DNA of 64,000 nt from Candidatus Eisenbacteria bacterium (GTDB lineage Bacteria; Eisenbacteria; RBG-16-71-46): contig JADLBL010000001.1 of the NCBI GenBank assembly GCA_020847735.1, forward strand, positions 186,001 through 250,000, given 5' to 3'. Of this stretch, positions 39,078 through 50,800 are shown in pieces. Under the pieces are notes generated by a model. It was not told the DNA's origin, searched no databases, and saw nothing but the letters and a program-made list of their open reading frames with translations. Both the position numbers and the translations under genes were made by a program. How positions within the stretch are numbered: position 1 is the first letter of the stretch; each line of letters starts with the position of its first letter.

Positions 39078-39766
39078 ACGGACCTCCCGTCGATCCGCAC
39101 GACGAGTACGCGGAGGCGAGGTCGCGGATGGTGGACGAGCAACTGCTGGCCCGTGGCATCCGGGACGCACGCGTGCTCGAGGCCATGCGACGGGTGCCGC
39201 GCCATCGGTTCGTCGAACCGCGGTGGGAGACGAAGGCCTACGCCGACGGCGCGTTGCCGACGATCGCGGGGCAATCCATCTCGCAGCCCTGGATCGTCGC
39301 CAGGATGCTGGAACTGGCCGAGCTCGAGCCGGGCCAGAGGGCGCTGGAAGTCGGCACGGGGACCGGTTACCAGACCGCGCTGATCTCGCTTCTCGTCGAA
39401 GCGTCGGGACGGGTCTGCACGATGGAGCGGCTCGCGCCCTTGCTCGAAGCGGCGCGCGGGCGGCTCTCGGCGCTTGGAATCGCGAATGTCTCCTTCCGAC
39501 TCGGCGATGGTTCGCTGGGCTGGCGGGAGTGCGGACCCTATGCTAGGGTGCTCGGCGCTGCGGCGGCGCCCCATGTCCCCCGAGGTCTTCTCGAGCAGTT
39601 GGACGAGGGGGGCGTGCTGGTGATTCCCGTCGGAAGCGCCGGTCGGCAGCACCTCGAGGTCTGGCGTCGCCGGGGGGGCCGCTTCCTGCACGAGCGGCAC
39701 GACGAGTGCCGTTTCGTACCCCTCATCGGGCAGGACGCGTGGCGGGACGATCCGCACCACAACTGA
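39074..39766 (+). CDS. pcm: Protein-L-isoaspartate O-methyltransferase
   Basis: 230 residues. Methylates isoaspartyl residues for protein repair. The AdoMet-binding motif is ALEVGTGTGYQTALISLL; the substrate segment AYADGALPTIAGQSISQPWIVA is typical. C-terminal GRQHLEVWRRRGGRF and RFVPLIGQDAW follow. GTG 39074 overlaps the surE stop. The gene ends 13 nt before a tRNA-Pro. Confidence 0.95.
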   Translation: MNGPPVDPHDEYAEARSRMVDEQLLARGIRDARVLEAMRRVPRHRFVEPRWETKAYADGALPTIAGQSISQPWIVARMLELAELEPGQRALEVGTGTGYQTALISLLVEASGRVCTMERLAPLLEAARGRLSALGIANVSFRLGDGSLGWRECGPYARVLGAAAAPHVPRGLLEQLDEGGVLVIPVGSAGRQHLEVWRRRGGRFLHERHDECRFVPLIGQDAWRDDPHHN

Positions 39767-39778
39767 ATAGAAATTCGT

Positions 39779-39855
<77 letters not shown>

Positions 39856-39862
39856 TTCTTCG

Positions 39863-39897
39863 CCCGACCCGTCCACCCGGACGGGTCGGGCTTTTTT
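39863..39897 (+). terminator. Rho-independent terminator after tRNA-Pro (CGG)
   Basis: Perfect 12-bp stem CCCGACCCGTCC/GGACGGGTCGGG with an ACCC loop, followed by C and six T (39892-39897). Confidence 0.93.
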
Positions 39898-39961
39898 CGT
39901 GAACGGTCGCGCAGGGGCGGCCGGCTTGCAGGCATTCCCCGGTCGAAGGGAGACTGGCGGG

Positions 39962-40231
39962 GTGAAGAGGCTCCGTGCACGAGTTCGCGGGCGGGTCCAG
40001 GGCGTCGGCTTCCGCGCCTTCGTCGTGCGCCGCGCCCAGGAGCTGGGCCTCGCGGGAAGGGTGCGCAACCTGTCCGACGGCACGGTCGAAGTGGAGGCGG
40101 AGGGGAGCGCCGGCGGCCTCGAGGCCCTGCTCTCCGATCTGCGCAGGGGGCCGTCCCACGCCCGCGTGGAAGCGGTGGACGAATGCTGGAGCGATGGCCC
40201 TGCGCGGCACAGGGACTTCGGGATCGGCTGA
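39962..40231 (+). CDS. Acylphosphatase
   Basis: 89 residues. RARVRGRVQGVGFRAFVVR contains the GRVQGVGFR signature with the catalytic Arg, and LAGRVRNLSDGTVEVEAEG carries the catalytic Asn. Hydrolyses acyl-phosphates; the physiological role is uncertain. GTG 39962 is chosen because GGGAG lies upstream and the protein then begins as usual; the longer frame runs through the tRNA gene. It starts after the terminator, so it needs its own promoter, which I do not see clearly. Confidence 0.92.
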   Translation: MKRLRARVRGRVQGVGFRAFVVRRAQELGLAGRVRNLSDGTVEVEAEGSAGGLEALLSDLRRGPSHARVEAVDECWSDGPARHRDFGIG

Positions 40232-40279
40232 CGGACGTTTTCGGCGTGCTTCGTCTTTCGCGCGCGAGCGGGGAACGGC

Positions 40280-40285
40280 TACAGT
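40280..40285 (+). promoter_or_regulatory. Candidate -10 element of apt (TACAGT)
   Basis: TACAGT with TTTCGC (40256-40261) 18 nt upstream as a poor -35. Transcription would begin near 40292; the leader has GGAG at about 40312 before the apt ATG. Confidence 0.35.
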
Positions 40286-40320
40286 CCGCCTCGTTTCGAC
40301 GCCTCCACCCGGAGTAGGCC

Positions 40321-40839
40321 ATGGACCTGAAAAGCTACATCCGCGACGTGCCGGACTTTCCGCGGAAGGGCGTCCTGTTCAAGGACATCATGCCGCTGCT
40401 CGCCGCGCCCGACGCCTTCGCCGAATCGCTGCGCCAGTTGATGTCGCGGGCCGCGAAGCCGGACGCCGTGGTCGGAATCGAGTCGCGTGGCTTCATCTTC
40501 GGAGCGCCGATGGCGCATGCCTGGCACGTCCCGTTCGTGACGGCGCGCAAGTTCGGCAAGCTCCCGGGCAAGACGGTGCGGCAGGTTTACTCGCTCGAGT
40601 ACGGCGAGGACACGCTCGAGCTGCACGCCGACGCCCTGCGGCGCGGGTGGAACGTGGTGGTGGTGGACGACCTGCTCGCGACCGGCGGCACCGCGCAGGC
40701 GACGGTCGGACTCGTGGAGCAGCTCGGCGCCCGCGTCAGCGTCACGATGTTCGCCATCGAGCTGCGCGGACTGGGCGGCCGGGAGCGCCTCGCACCCACG
40801 CGGGTTGAGTCCCTGATGGCTTTCGAGGTCACGCCCTAG
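40321..40839 (+). CDS. apt: Adenine phosphoribosyltransferase
   Basis: 172 residues, usual length. Makes AMP from adenine and PRPP. VPDFPRKGVLFKDIMPLLA at the N-terminus, GIESRGFIFGAPMAHAW, and the PRPP loop VVVVDDLLATGGTA are typical. GGAG lies 6 nt before the ATG. It is convergent with a thioredoxin/TPR gene, and a 16-bp hairpin lies between them. Confidence 0.96.
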   Translation: MDLKSYIRDVPDFPRKGVLFKDIMPLLAAPDAFAESLRQLMSRAAKPDAVVGIESRGFIFGAPMAHAWHVPFVTARKFGKLPGKTVRQVYSLEYGEDTLELHADALRRGWNVVVVDDLLATGGTAQATVGLVEQLGARVSVTMFAIELRGLGGRERLAPTRVESLMAFEVTP

Positions 40840-40901
40840 AAGCCGTCCGGCGCATGGCCCCGGATCCGCCGCCCCGGGAGCTGGAGCCGGGACCCGAAAT
40901 T

Positions 40902-40939
40902 GCTCGCGGGTCCCGCGCGTTCACGCGGGACCCGCGAGC
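40902..40939. terminator. 16-bp perfect hairpin between convergent genes
   Basis: GCTCGCGGGTCCCGCG (40902-40917) pairs perfectly with 40924-40939 around the 6-nt loop CGTTCA. It lies between the apt stop and the stop of the minus-strand gene, so it can stop transcription from both sides. There is no T-tract on either strand. Confidence 0.65.
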
Positions 40940-40954
40940 GACTCCGGGCTTCGT

Positions 40955-42310
40955 CTAGGGTGCCGCCGGCAACGCCGCGAGCTGACGCTTGAGGTTCGCC
41001 ATGCGCCCCTCGGTGCGCTGCTCCTCGGGAAGCGTCTCGAGGTAGGCGATCGCGCCCTCGATGGTGCGCCGCGCCGAGGGAATGTCGCCCTTGCCTTCGT
41101 AGATCTCGGCGCGCGTCGAATACAGCAGCAGCTTGCGCGGACCGTAGGCCTTGAGCATCGCCCGGTTCGAAGCGGCGAGCGCGTCGTCGTAGTGCTTCAT
41201 CGCCAGATACGCCATCGCCAGTCGCGCCGGGGGGTTGTAGTCGTCCGGACGATCGCGCTCCGACTGCTCCAGCATGGGCACGGCCCGCTCGGGCTGGCCC
41301 AGCTCGAGGTACGCCGACAGACGGTGCGAATCGAACACCATCCGCTGGTCGGGGGAGACCGCCGCGGCCGCCGACCGGTCCAGGAACGCGGACCATTCGC
41401 CGGCCACGGCGTGTGCGCCCGCGCTGTCCTGCAGCGCCTCACGCGCGGAGAGCAGCTCGATCCATGCTCCCGAACGGTCGTCGGCCGCGGCATGGAACGT
41501 CGTGTCCGTGACCAGGGAGCGGGTCGAGGCCTCGAACTCGGAGATCGCGGCCGCCCGCTCCGGCAGCGAGTCGGGCAGGTTGTACGAGGCGTTCAGCCCG
41601 CTCGCCGAGACACTCAGCGCCGAAGGGGTGCGGCCGAGGCGGGGCAGCGCCGAACGGGCGACGGCGACGGCCTCGAGGTTCTGGCGGGTCTGGAGCAGCG
41701 AGAACATCAGCGACTCGACCGCCCGCGGGTAGCCCTTCCAGTCCGGCTTCGCGGACTCGAGCAGTTGCTGGTAGGCCTTCGCGGCCGCGGCGTTGTCTCC
41801 CGATCCGAACAGGCTGTCGGCGACCGCGACCCGGTCGAGCATCGCGCGCGAGGAGTAGGCGCCGCTGCTCGCGTCGTCGAGCAGCGCGTTCAGCTGGGTC
41901 AGCGTCAGCCCGCCGATCCAGCGCACCTTCGCGACCTGGTCGTCGGGGTCGATGACGTAGAAGGAGGGGATCGCCTCGATGGGATAGCGCTTGCGGAACG
42001 CGGAGTTCCGCGGATCCTCGGTGTCCACGTCCAGCCACACGAATCGTTTCGCGTGCCGGGCGAGCGAGGCGTCGTTGAGGACGAAGGCTCGCATCGAGCG
42101 GCAGGTGTGGCACCAGGGCGCCCAGGCCTCGACGAACAGCGGCACGTGACGGGCCCGCGCGAGCGAGACGGCGTCCGCGTAGTTGTTGGCGATCCACGGC
42201 AGGACGGACCCGGCCTGAGGCGTCCTGCCGGCGGCGGCCTTGCCGGCCGCGAGGGCCGGCGGGACAAGTCCCAGCGCGGCGACGAGCACTGCGATCGGAA
42301 GGATTCTCAT
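40955..42310 (-). CDS. Exported thioredoxin-fold protein with C-terminal TPR region
   Basis: 451 residues. Signal peptide about 1-22 (LAA). A thioredoxin domain at about 35-145 carries the active site WCHTC (Cys67, Cys70) and the cis-Pro in IEAIPSFYVIDP. Residues about 150-450 are helical with TPR-like repeats (AAKAYQQLLESAKPDWKGYP, YNPPARLAMAYLAMKHYDDA, SARRTIEGAIAYLETL). It is probably a periplasmic thiol reductase or disulphide exchanger. The upstream open frame is long but lacks homology. The -10 is only 7 nt before the ATG, with no Shine-Dalgarno. Confidence 0.85.
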   Translation of the reverse strand: MRILPIAVLVAALGLVPPALAAGKAAAGRTPQAGSVLPWIANNYADAVSLARARHVPLFVEAWAPWCHTCRSMRAFVLNDASLARHAKRFVWLDVDTEDPRNSAFRKRYPIEAIPSFYVIDPDDQVAKVRWIGGLTLTQLNALLDDASSGAYSSRAMLDRVAVADSLFGSGDNAAAAKAYQQLLESAKPDWKGYPRAVESLMFSLLQTRQNLEAVAVARSALPRLGRTPSALSVSASGLNASYNLPDSLPERAAAISEFEASTRSLVTDTTFHAAADDRSGAWIELLSAREALQDSAGAHAVAGEWSAFLDRSAAAAVSPDQRMVFDSHRLSAYLELGQPERAVPMLEQSERDRPDDYNPPARLAMAYLAMKHYDDALAASNRAMLKAYGPRKLLLYSTRAEIYEGKGDIPSARRTIEGAIAYLETLPEEQRTEGRMANLKRQLAALPAAP

Positions 42311-42317
42311 GCGCCGC

Positions 42318-42323
42318 AGACTA
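42318..42323 (-). promoter_or_regulatory. -10 element (TAGTCT) before a leaderless start
   Basis: On the minus strand TAGTCT is followed by 7 nt (GCGGCGC) and the ATG at 42310. No Shine-Dalgarno and no convincing -35. Confidence 0.4.
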
Positions 42324-42396
42324 GCAGATGCGCGGCGCGCGGACCCAGCGGCCGACTCCGCCCCGGTTCGTCGTCCGGCCGCGGCCGACACCGGCA

Positions 42397-42810
42397 TCAA
42401 TCGCCGATCGCCGCGGCGGCGCGCTCGGCGTCGGCGGCGCGCACGTACAGCACGTAGCCGAAGTAGCCGTGCCCGTCGGTGACCGCGTTGGAGGCGTACA
42501 CCTCGATGCCCGAGTGGTGAAGCCGCTTGTGCAGCCGCGCGAGGATTCCCAGTTCGTCGTCCCCCTGGACGAGCAGGGCGTGGTGCGGCCCGTCGAGCGC
42601 GAGGCCGGCGGCGCGCGAGGTCTCGACGAGGCGGGCGGGCTCCTCGGGGAAGAGCGTGAACTGCGTGCTGTCGGGGCCGATGGGCAGCGAGTTCAGGGCG
42701 AGCAGGTTCACGCCCTGGGCGGCGAGGTGCGAGAGCACGGCGAACGCTTCGTCGGGCTCGCCGCGCACCGTCGCGTAGAAGTACTGCACCCTGCGAACGT
42801 TCGTGGCCAT
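42397..42810 (-). CDS. Tandem ACT-like domain protein
   Basis: 137 residues. Two ACT-like halves: about 8-70 (QYFYATVRGEPDEAFAVLSHLAAQGVNLLA) and about 72-135 (HHALLVQGDDELGILARLHKRLHHSGIEVYA). ACT domains bind amino acids or similar ligands and regulate enzymes. No catalytic domain is attached, so it may be a free-standing sensor. The ATG at 42810 has GAGGAAC upstream. It precedes the thioredoxin/TPR gene with an 86-nt gap that has its own -10. Ligand unknown. Confidence 0.72.
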   Translation of the reverse strand: MATNVRRVQYFYATVRGEPDEAFAVLSHLAAQGVNLLALNSLPIGPDSTQFTLFPEEPARLVETSRAAGLALDGPHHALLVQGDDELGILARLHKRLHHSGIEVYASNAVTDGHGYFGYVLYVRAADAERAAAAIGD

Positions 42811-43169
42811 GAGTTCCTCGCGGTCGAATCCTCGGCGGCGAAACCCGCGGCTGCACTCTACCCCCGGCCGGAGGTCCGCGCGCGCCGGGAAGGCGGATAT
42901 TTTTCCCTTGCGCCCCGCCGGACTTTCGACATGATGGCCCCGCGTTCGAGACAGGGGCGTCAGCCTTGCCTGCCGAAGGACGCTTGCGACGCGTAGCCGA
43001 ATCCGTGGGCGCGCCCCGAGATCGCGGGCCCCGTATCGTGGTCGCGTCGTGAAGGCGCCGACGTGCCCGACGGGGGCACAGTACCGGCCGTGCACGCCAT
43101 GGAGGCGTTGGCTGGCGAAGTGGTCCGCGGGCAGGCCGGACACGGAAAACCCAGGGAAGGGAGTCCGAG
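42811..43169. other. Intergenic region between divergent genes
   Basis: No gene or structured RNA is recognised. Candidate elements are a minus-strand TAGAGT (about 42856) and a plus-strand TTGCGC (42908-42913) with CATGAT (42930-42935), spacer 16, which would give a 230-nt leader to the gene at 43170. Both are weak. Confidence 0.4.
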
Positions 43170-43673
43170 ATGACGATTCGACCGGGAATCCGCCACGGAT
43201 GGGCGGCCTTCACCGGCTCGGCGATGCTGGTGTTGTTCGCCACCGCCGCGCCCGCTTCTACGCCGAACCCGGCGCACGGGCCCGCGAGGGCCGCGCGCCA
43301 TGCGACGCGGCCGTCCGCCGGCGCCACGAAGCCGGAGCAGTCCGCCGCGCCGGCCCGGCCTTCCACGCCGGCCCCCGCGCCGGGATCCATCGGCCTGATG
43401 GCGTTCCTGGATCCGGAAACCGGGATGCTCACGGGACCGATCGGCGACCTCGTTCCGCCCGCCGACCAGCGCGCCGCCGCCCAGAACGTGCTGCTGATTC
43501 CGGTTCAGCGGCCCAACGGCGCGTGGCTGCTCGACCTCAAGGGCACGATGATGGAGCACTACGTGCTCCAGATCGACGCGCTCGGCAACCGCCGGGTGCT
43601 GTGCGTCCAGGATGGGCAGCGACTGCCCGCCCTGCTCCCCTTCATTCCGGCGCCGGTCGGGGAGGAGCGCTGA
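43170..43673 (+). CDS. Small secreted protein of unknown function
   Basis: 167 residues. Signal peptide about 1-29 (APA). Residues 30-75 are Ala/Pro-rich and probably disordered. The remainder (GLMAFLDPETGMLTGPIGD, WLLDLKGTMMEHYVLQIDAL, RRVLCVQDGQRLP) looks like a small beta-rich domain, with one cysteine. I do not recognise the family. GGGAG precedes the ATG. It lies 1 nt before the secreted metalloprotease gene and may act as its inhibitor, propeptide-like chaperone or partner; this is speculation from position. Confidence 0.65.
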   Translation: MTIRPGIRHGWAAFTGSAMLVLFATAAPASTPNPAHGPARAARHATRPSAGATKPEQSAAPARPSTPAPAPGSIGLMAFLDPETGMLTGPIGDLVPPADQRAAAQNVLLIPVQRPNGAWLLDLKGTMMEHYVLQIDALGNRRVLCVQDGQRLPALLPFIPAPVGEER

Positions 43674-43674
43674 C

Positions 43675-45645
43675 ATGCTCCGACCGCGACTCACGCTCGC
43701 GCTTCTCGGCGTCGCCCTGCTCGCCGCCGCCCCGCTCGCCCATGCGCTTCCGGGCAAGATCGTCATCAAGAACCTCGACAGCCCGGGCGAGGGCTTCAAC
43801 GCCTTGACGCCGGCGGCTCCCGTCGGCGGCAACTCGGGCACCACGGTGGGCCAGCAGCGGCTGAACGTCTTCCAGCACGCGGCGGACATCTGGGGCCTGA
43901 TCCTGATGAACCCCGACACGATCTACGTCAACGCCAACTTCGATTCGCTGACGTGCACTCCGACCAGCGCGGTCCTCGGCAGCGCCGGTCCGAAGTACCT
44001 GGACCGGGACGATCCCGCCTACCCGTTCGCGGGAACCTGGTACCACATCGCGCTCGGCGAGAAGCTCGCGGGGACGAGATTCGTGACGGGGGGCGACGGC
44101 GAGATCAACGCGCGCTTCAACTCGGAGCTGGACGGCGACCCCAACTGTCTCGGCGGCAACACCTGGTACTACGGCTTCGACGGCAACGAAGGCTCGCAGG
44201 TCGAACTGCTGCCGGTCGTGCTGCACGAGCTGGCGCACGGGCTCGGCTTCAGCACCACGACCAACGGCGCTTCCGGCGCGTTCAACAGCGGCTTTCCGGG
44301 CGTCTGGGATCACTTCCTCTACGACTCGACGACCGGCCGGGTGTGGGCGAATCCGGCCGAGTCGAACGCGAACCGGCAGGCGAACGCCATCAGCGGCGAC
44401 CGGCTCTCGTGGAGCGGCGCGGCCGGGCGCTACGGCGTCACGCACCGGCCGCTGGCGCGGCGGCCGCAGCTGACGATCAACACGCCCGTCGTGCCCGGGG
44501 TGGACTCGCTCGGCATCGCCGAGTTCAGCGCCCCGCTCACGAGCGGCGGCGTGACCGGCAACGTGGTGCTGGTGGTGGACGGCTCCTCGCCCGTCAACGA
44601 CGGCTGCTCGCCGCTCGTCAACGGCGCCGCCGTCTCGGGCAACATCGCAATCGTGGATCGCGGTGTGTGCGGCTTCGCCACCAAGGCGCAGAACGCGCAG
44701 AACGCCGGGGCGACGGCGCTCATCATCGTCAACAACACGGCGGGAATCCTGAACCCGGGCGGCAGCGCCCCGGGCATCACGATTCCGGTGATCAGCGTGA
44801 CGCTGGCGGACGGCATCGCGCTCAAGAACGCGATTTCGGGCGGACTGAACGTCAAGATCGCCGCCGACCCGGTGCTCTACGCGGGGGCCGACGGCTCGCA
44901 ACGCCCGCTGATGTACGCGCCCAATCCCTACCAGGGCGGCTCGTCCGTCTCGCACTTCGACGTCAGCACCCTGCCGAACGCGCTCATGGAGCCGGCGATC
45001 AACACCAGCCTCAGCTCGGACGTGGACCTGACGACGCACGTCTTCGTGGACATCGGCTGGCTGCCGATGGCGGTGCCGACGGCGCTGACGACGTTCTCCG
45101 CGGAGGACCGCGAGGAAGGCGTGCTGCTGCAGTGGCGCTTCGCGGACGGATCCGACGTCGCGACGACGACTCTGGAACGCGCGTCCTCTGAGATCGGACC
45201 GTGGACGGCGCTCGAGGCGGCGATCTACACCCGGGACGGTCTTTCGGCCTCGCTCGACGGCAGCGCCGAAGCCGGGCACACGTATTACTACCGCCTGCGC
45301 GTCGCGGACGCGGGCGGTCGGGAAACCACCTGGGGCATGGCGACGGCGTTTCACTCGGGCCTTCCGGCCGGGCCCGCCACGCTGTTCGCGCCCAGCCCGA
45401 ACCCGACACCGACCGGCACGACGCTCGCGTTCCGGCTGCCGCGGCCCGAGTTCGTCCGCCTCGAGATCGTGGATGCCAGCGGCCGTCGTCTGACCACCTT
45501 GCAACAGGGCATGCTCGAGCCGGGTGATCACCAGCGCTGGTGGGACGGAACCGCCGAGGGCCGCCCGGTTCCTCCGGGACTTTATTTCGCGACGCTGCGC
45601 ACCTCGGAGGGCAGGTCCGCGCAGCGAATCGCGGTCATCCGCTGA
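43675..45645 (+). CDS. Secreted metzincin-like protease with PA domain and FlgD-like C-terminal domain
   Basis: 656 residues. Signal peptide about 1-24 (AHA). The zinc-binding motif is VVLHELAHGLGFSTT near residue 184. The usual third ligand of metzincins (HExxHxxGxxH/D) is Thr here. A PA domain lies at about 270-410 (GNIAIVDRGVCGFATKAQNA, ATALIIVNN). C-terminal parts are Ig/fibronectin-like, then a FlgD_ig-type domain (EIVDASGRRLTTL, PPGLYFATLRT), as in sorting-dependent secreted proteins. GGAGGAG lies upstream of the ATG. A T-tract terminator follows 29 nt after the stop. Confidence 0.82.
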   Translation: MLRPRLTLALLGVALLAAAPLAHALPGKIVIKNLDSPGEGFNALTPAAPVGGNSGTTVGQQRLNVFQHAADIWGLILMNPDTIYVNANFDSLTCTPTSAVLGSAGPKYLDRDDPAYPFAGTWYHIALGEKLAGTRFVTGGDGEINARFNSELDGDPNCLGGNTWYYGFDGNEGSQVELLPVVLHELAHGLGFSTTTNGASGAFNSGFPGVWDHFLYDSTTGRVWANPAESNANRQANAISGDRLSWSGAAGRYGVTHRPLARRPQLTINTPVVPGVDSLGIAEFSAPLTSGGVTGNVVLVVDGSSPVNDGCSPLVNGAAVSGNIAIVDRGVCGFATKAQNAQNAGATALIIVNNTAGILNPGGSAPGITIPVISVTLADGIALKNAISGGLNVKIAADPVLYAGADGSQRPLMYAPNPYQGGSSVSHFDVSTLPNALMEPAINTSLSSDVDLTTHVFVDIGWLPMAVPTALTTFSAEDREEGVLLQWRFADGSDVATTTLERASSEIGPWTALEAAIYTRDGLSASLDGSAEAGHTYYYRLRVADAGGRETTWGMATAFHSGLPAGPATLFAPSPNPTPTGTTLAFRLPRPEFVRLEIVDASGRRLTTLQQGMLEPGDHQRWWDGTAEGRPVPPGLYFATLRTSEGRSAQRIAVIR

Positions 45646-45673
45646 CCGGGCGATCGCCGCGGCCGGCTCGAGG

Positions 45674-45710
45674 GGAAAGCCGCCCGTATCCGGGCGGCTT
45701 TCCTTTTTTT
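45674..45710 (+). terminator. Rho-independent terminator after the protease gene
   Basis: Perfect 13-bp stem GGAAAGCCGCCCG/CGGGCGGCTTTCC with a TATC loop, followed by seven T (45704-45710). Confidence 0.93.
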
Positions 45711-45772
45711 CACGCGACGGGGTCGCGCGCCTGCCGGGTGCGGTCGGGGAGACCGGCCCGCGTGAGGTGCCG

Positions 45773-47605
<1,833 letters not shown>

Positions 47606-47868
47606 CCCGGCAAGAAACGACAGGAGTCCCCCGGCTGTCCAGTGGGCGGCGGGCGCCGTCCGCGTTCCCGGCTGCCGGTGGCGGCCGCGGCATTCGCGGA
47701 CGGGGGATCACGCGGGGCGCCTCCACGTCCCGCGGAGGCATCACGTCCGCGACTCCGAGCCCTCGAGCGAATCGCTTCGGCCCGCCCCATGCGCTACGAT
47801 TGTGCGGTGTGACGGGCGGGTCCTCGCACCGTTCCGCGGACGCCGGCTCCGGAAATCACCTCCTGCTC

Positions 47869-50800
47869 ATGCCTCCACGCCACTCCATCACGCTCGCCGC
47901 GCTCGCGATCCTCGCCGGCGCCGCGCTGGGTCCGGGGCCCTCCCGAGCCAGCGGAATGCCGGTCTGCACGGCGGTCGGCCGGCAGTGGGACGCCCGGATC
48001 GTTCCCAATCCGGCGGGCGGAGCCTGGCTGGCGTGGCTCGACGGCCGCTCGGGATATTCGACGGATGTCTACGGCTGCCGGCTCGACGGCTCGGGAGCCC
48101 CTTCCACGGGCGGCGCCGACCAGGGCACGCCGCTGACCTGGGTGACGTGCCTCAAGCGCGACTTCACCCTCATCGCCGACGGAACGGGCGGAACGATCGC
48201 GGCATGGTCCGACCATCGTTGCGTGAGCGAGTTCGGATACGACATCTATCTCCTGCGGCTCGGATCCGACGGCCTGCCCGCGGCAGGCTGGCCGGTGAAC
48301 GGAACCGCGGTGACCGCCATTCCCGGCTGGCAGCTCCGGCCGGCGCTCGCCCCCGACGGAGCGGGCGGGGCGTTCGTCGTGTGGGTGGACGACGCGTTCG
48401 ATCCGGGACGACTGCGCGCACACCATGTGCTGCCGACCGGCTCGCTCGATCCGGCATGGCCGGCGACCGGCGTGCTCCTTTCGAGCGCGGTCGCCGACTC
48501 GACCACGCCCGCCGTCGGCCCCGATGGCGCGGGGGGCTTCTACGTGGCATGGGATGACGAGCGGGACGGAGACGTGGACATCCGCCTGCAGCGCCTGACC
48601 GCGGCGGGATCTCCGGCCGGAGGGTGGCCCGCGGATGGGGTCGGCGCGTGCACGTGGCCGAACGACCAGCATCTCGCCGCGCTCGTGCCCGGGATCGCGG
48701 GCGCGACTCTGGCCTGGGAGGATCGCCGCGGTCCGGCCCAGCAGGTCTACGTTTGCCGCTTCCTGCCCGGCGGCGCTCGCGCGCCCGGATGGCCGGCGGG
48801 TGGCCGGGCGGCCGCGCCCGGCGGCGTCGCCCAGTCGGGAGTGGTCGCCCTTCGATCCGATGTCGGCGGACTCCGCCTGGTCTGGAACGAGGACCGTGGC
48901 GGGGGCGGCGGGCAGGACTTGTACGCCCAGCGGCTGGATTCGACCGGAACCGTCTACCCGGGCTGGCCTGCGGGCGGCGCGCCGGTGTGCACGGCCGCGG
49001 GGCGGCAGTTCGAACCCTCGCTCAGCGCCGACGCCGCGGGCGGAATGTTCGTGGCCTGGAGCGACGAGCGTGACTCGGCGGTGACGGGCACCGACGTCTA
49101 TGTCGCGCGGCTCGATGCCTCCGGAGCTGTCGCGGCGGGCTGGCCGCTCGACGGAGCGGCGCTCAGCACCGACGCGGGCGAACAGCGGGAGCCGCGTCTC
49201 GCGGGAAACGGTGGTGGTGGAGCCTTCGCGCTCTGGTCCGACGGCCGAAACTCGGCCACCAGCGACGAGGATCTGGCGACACGCGTCGTCACCCCGGGCG
49301 GACCCGTCTCGGGCCTGCCTTCCGGACTCACGGCCATTCACCGCAACGGTCAGACGTTTCTCCGCTGGGGAGCGCCTCCCGGCATGGGATGGCGCTTCGA
49401 CGTCTACGTTTCCCCCGGCCCGATCCAGTCGCCCGCCGACCTCGCGGCCGCGACCCGGCTCGGCAGCGTCGGTGATTCCGCGGCCTGCGACCGCAGATTC
49501 TCGGTGCTCGCCGGGGGCGTGCATGGCTACCGGATCGATCCCGGGGCGGGCGATCTGGCCCCCGGGGACGGTCTGTTCGTGAGGACCGTCCAGGTTCCGG
49601 GCAGCTCCTGGTATGCGGTCACCTCGACACCCGGCGCGTTCGCCGAGGACCGCACGATCGTCCCGGGCGGGAACGCGCTCACGACTCCGGTGACCGAATC
49701 GCCGGGGGTTCCGCAACCCGTCCTCCAGCGGACGCTGCAGGCCATGGGTCGGGACGTGGAGGTCTGGACGCTGTGGACCTGGGACCAGGACGAGCCGGGC
49801 TTCCCCGCCATGGCCGGTGTTCCGGGGCTCGCCTTCGATTTCGGGCTGGTGCGCGGCGCGCCCGCACAGGCGCCGCTCGTCGTCGGCTTCCACGCGCGCC
49901 GGGGAAGTTTTCTCGACGCGGTCGGAGGCGCCTTCCTTCCCGGAGAATGGGTGCTCGCCCCCGACGACGCGCTGCCCAACGGCGAGAACACGTTCTGGTT
50001 CGGATACTCCCCCGCCTACGACGTGAACTCGGAGAACAACACGCCGCCCGATTCGGGAATCGTCGTGGGCTACACCGCGCGGCGCGTGGACTGGACGCTC
50101 GACTGGGTACGGCGCTCCTTTGGGATCGACACGACGCGCGTCTTCACGTACGGCTATTCGATGGGAGGCATGGGCAGCTCGCAGCTGGCGTTCCGCAGCC
50201 CCGGAAAGATCGCCGGGCTCATGTCCGTGATCGGGCAGTTCGACTATTCGTTCCTCGACGATCCCCAGCCCGACTGCTGGTTCAATCCCGGCGGATTCTT
50301 CCGCACCTTCACCGATCAGCTCTGGGGCACCGTCGCGACCGACCTTCCCACCGCCGAGGGTCCGCCGGTCTACCAACTCCTGAACGAAACGCGCATCGCC
50401 GACGACCTTCAGATCCGGGACCTTCCACCCATGCTGATCTTCAACGGCCGCAAGGACGTGAACGTCGGCTGGGCCGAGAAGACCCGCTTCTGGCAGGCGA
50501 TGCAGAGCCGCCGCCGCGGCGGGTACTTCTTCTGGGACGATCGCGTTCACGGGAGCGAGGGCGCGCTCTGGAGCCCCATGCAGGATCCGTCGTACCTCGA
50601 CCGATTCCGGACCAACCGAAGTTTCCCGGCGCTGTCGAACAGCGACCTCGACGGCGATCCGGGGGACGGCTCGCCCGCGAGCGGGGACACGCTCGGAACG
50701 CTGAACGGTGCGTTCGAGTGGGACATCCCATCCGAGACCCCGGTCGGCTGGCAGGCGACGCTCACGCTGCGAACGCTCACCCTCACCACGGGAACGATTC

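Noticed and set aside
47606-47641. TGGACA-N17-GTTTCT as a leaderless promoter of glnS
   Set aside because: The spacing fits, but the -10 matches only two consensus positions, so I do not list it as a feature.
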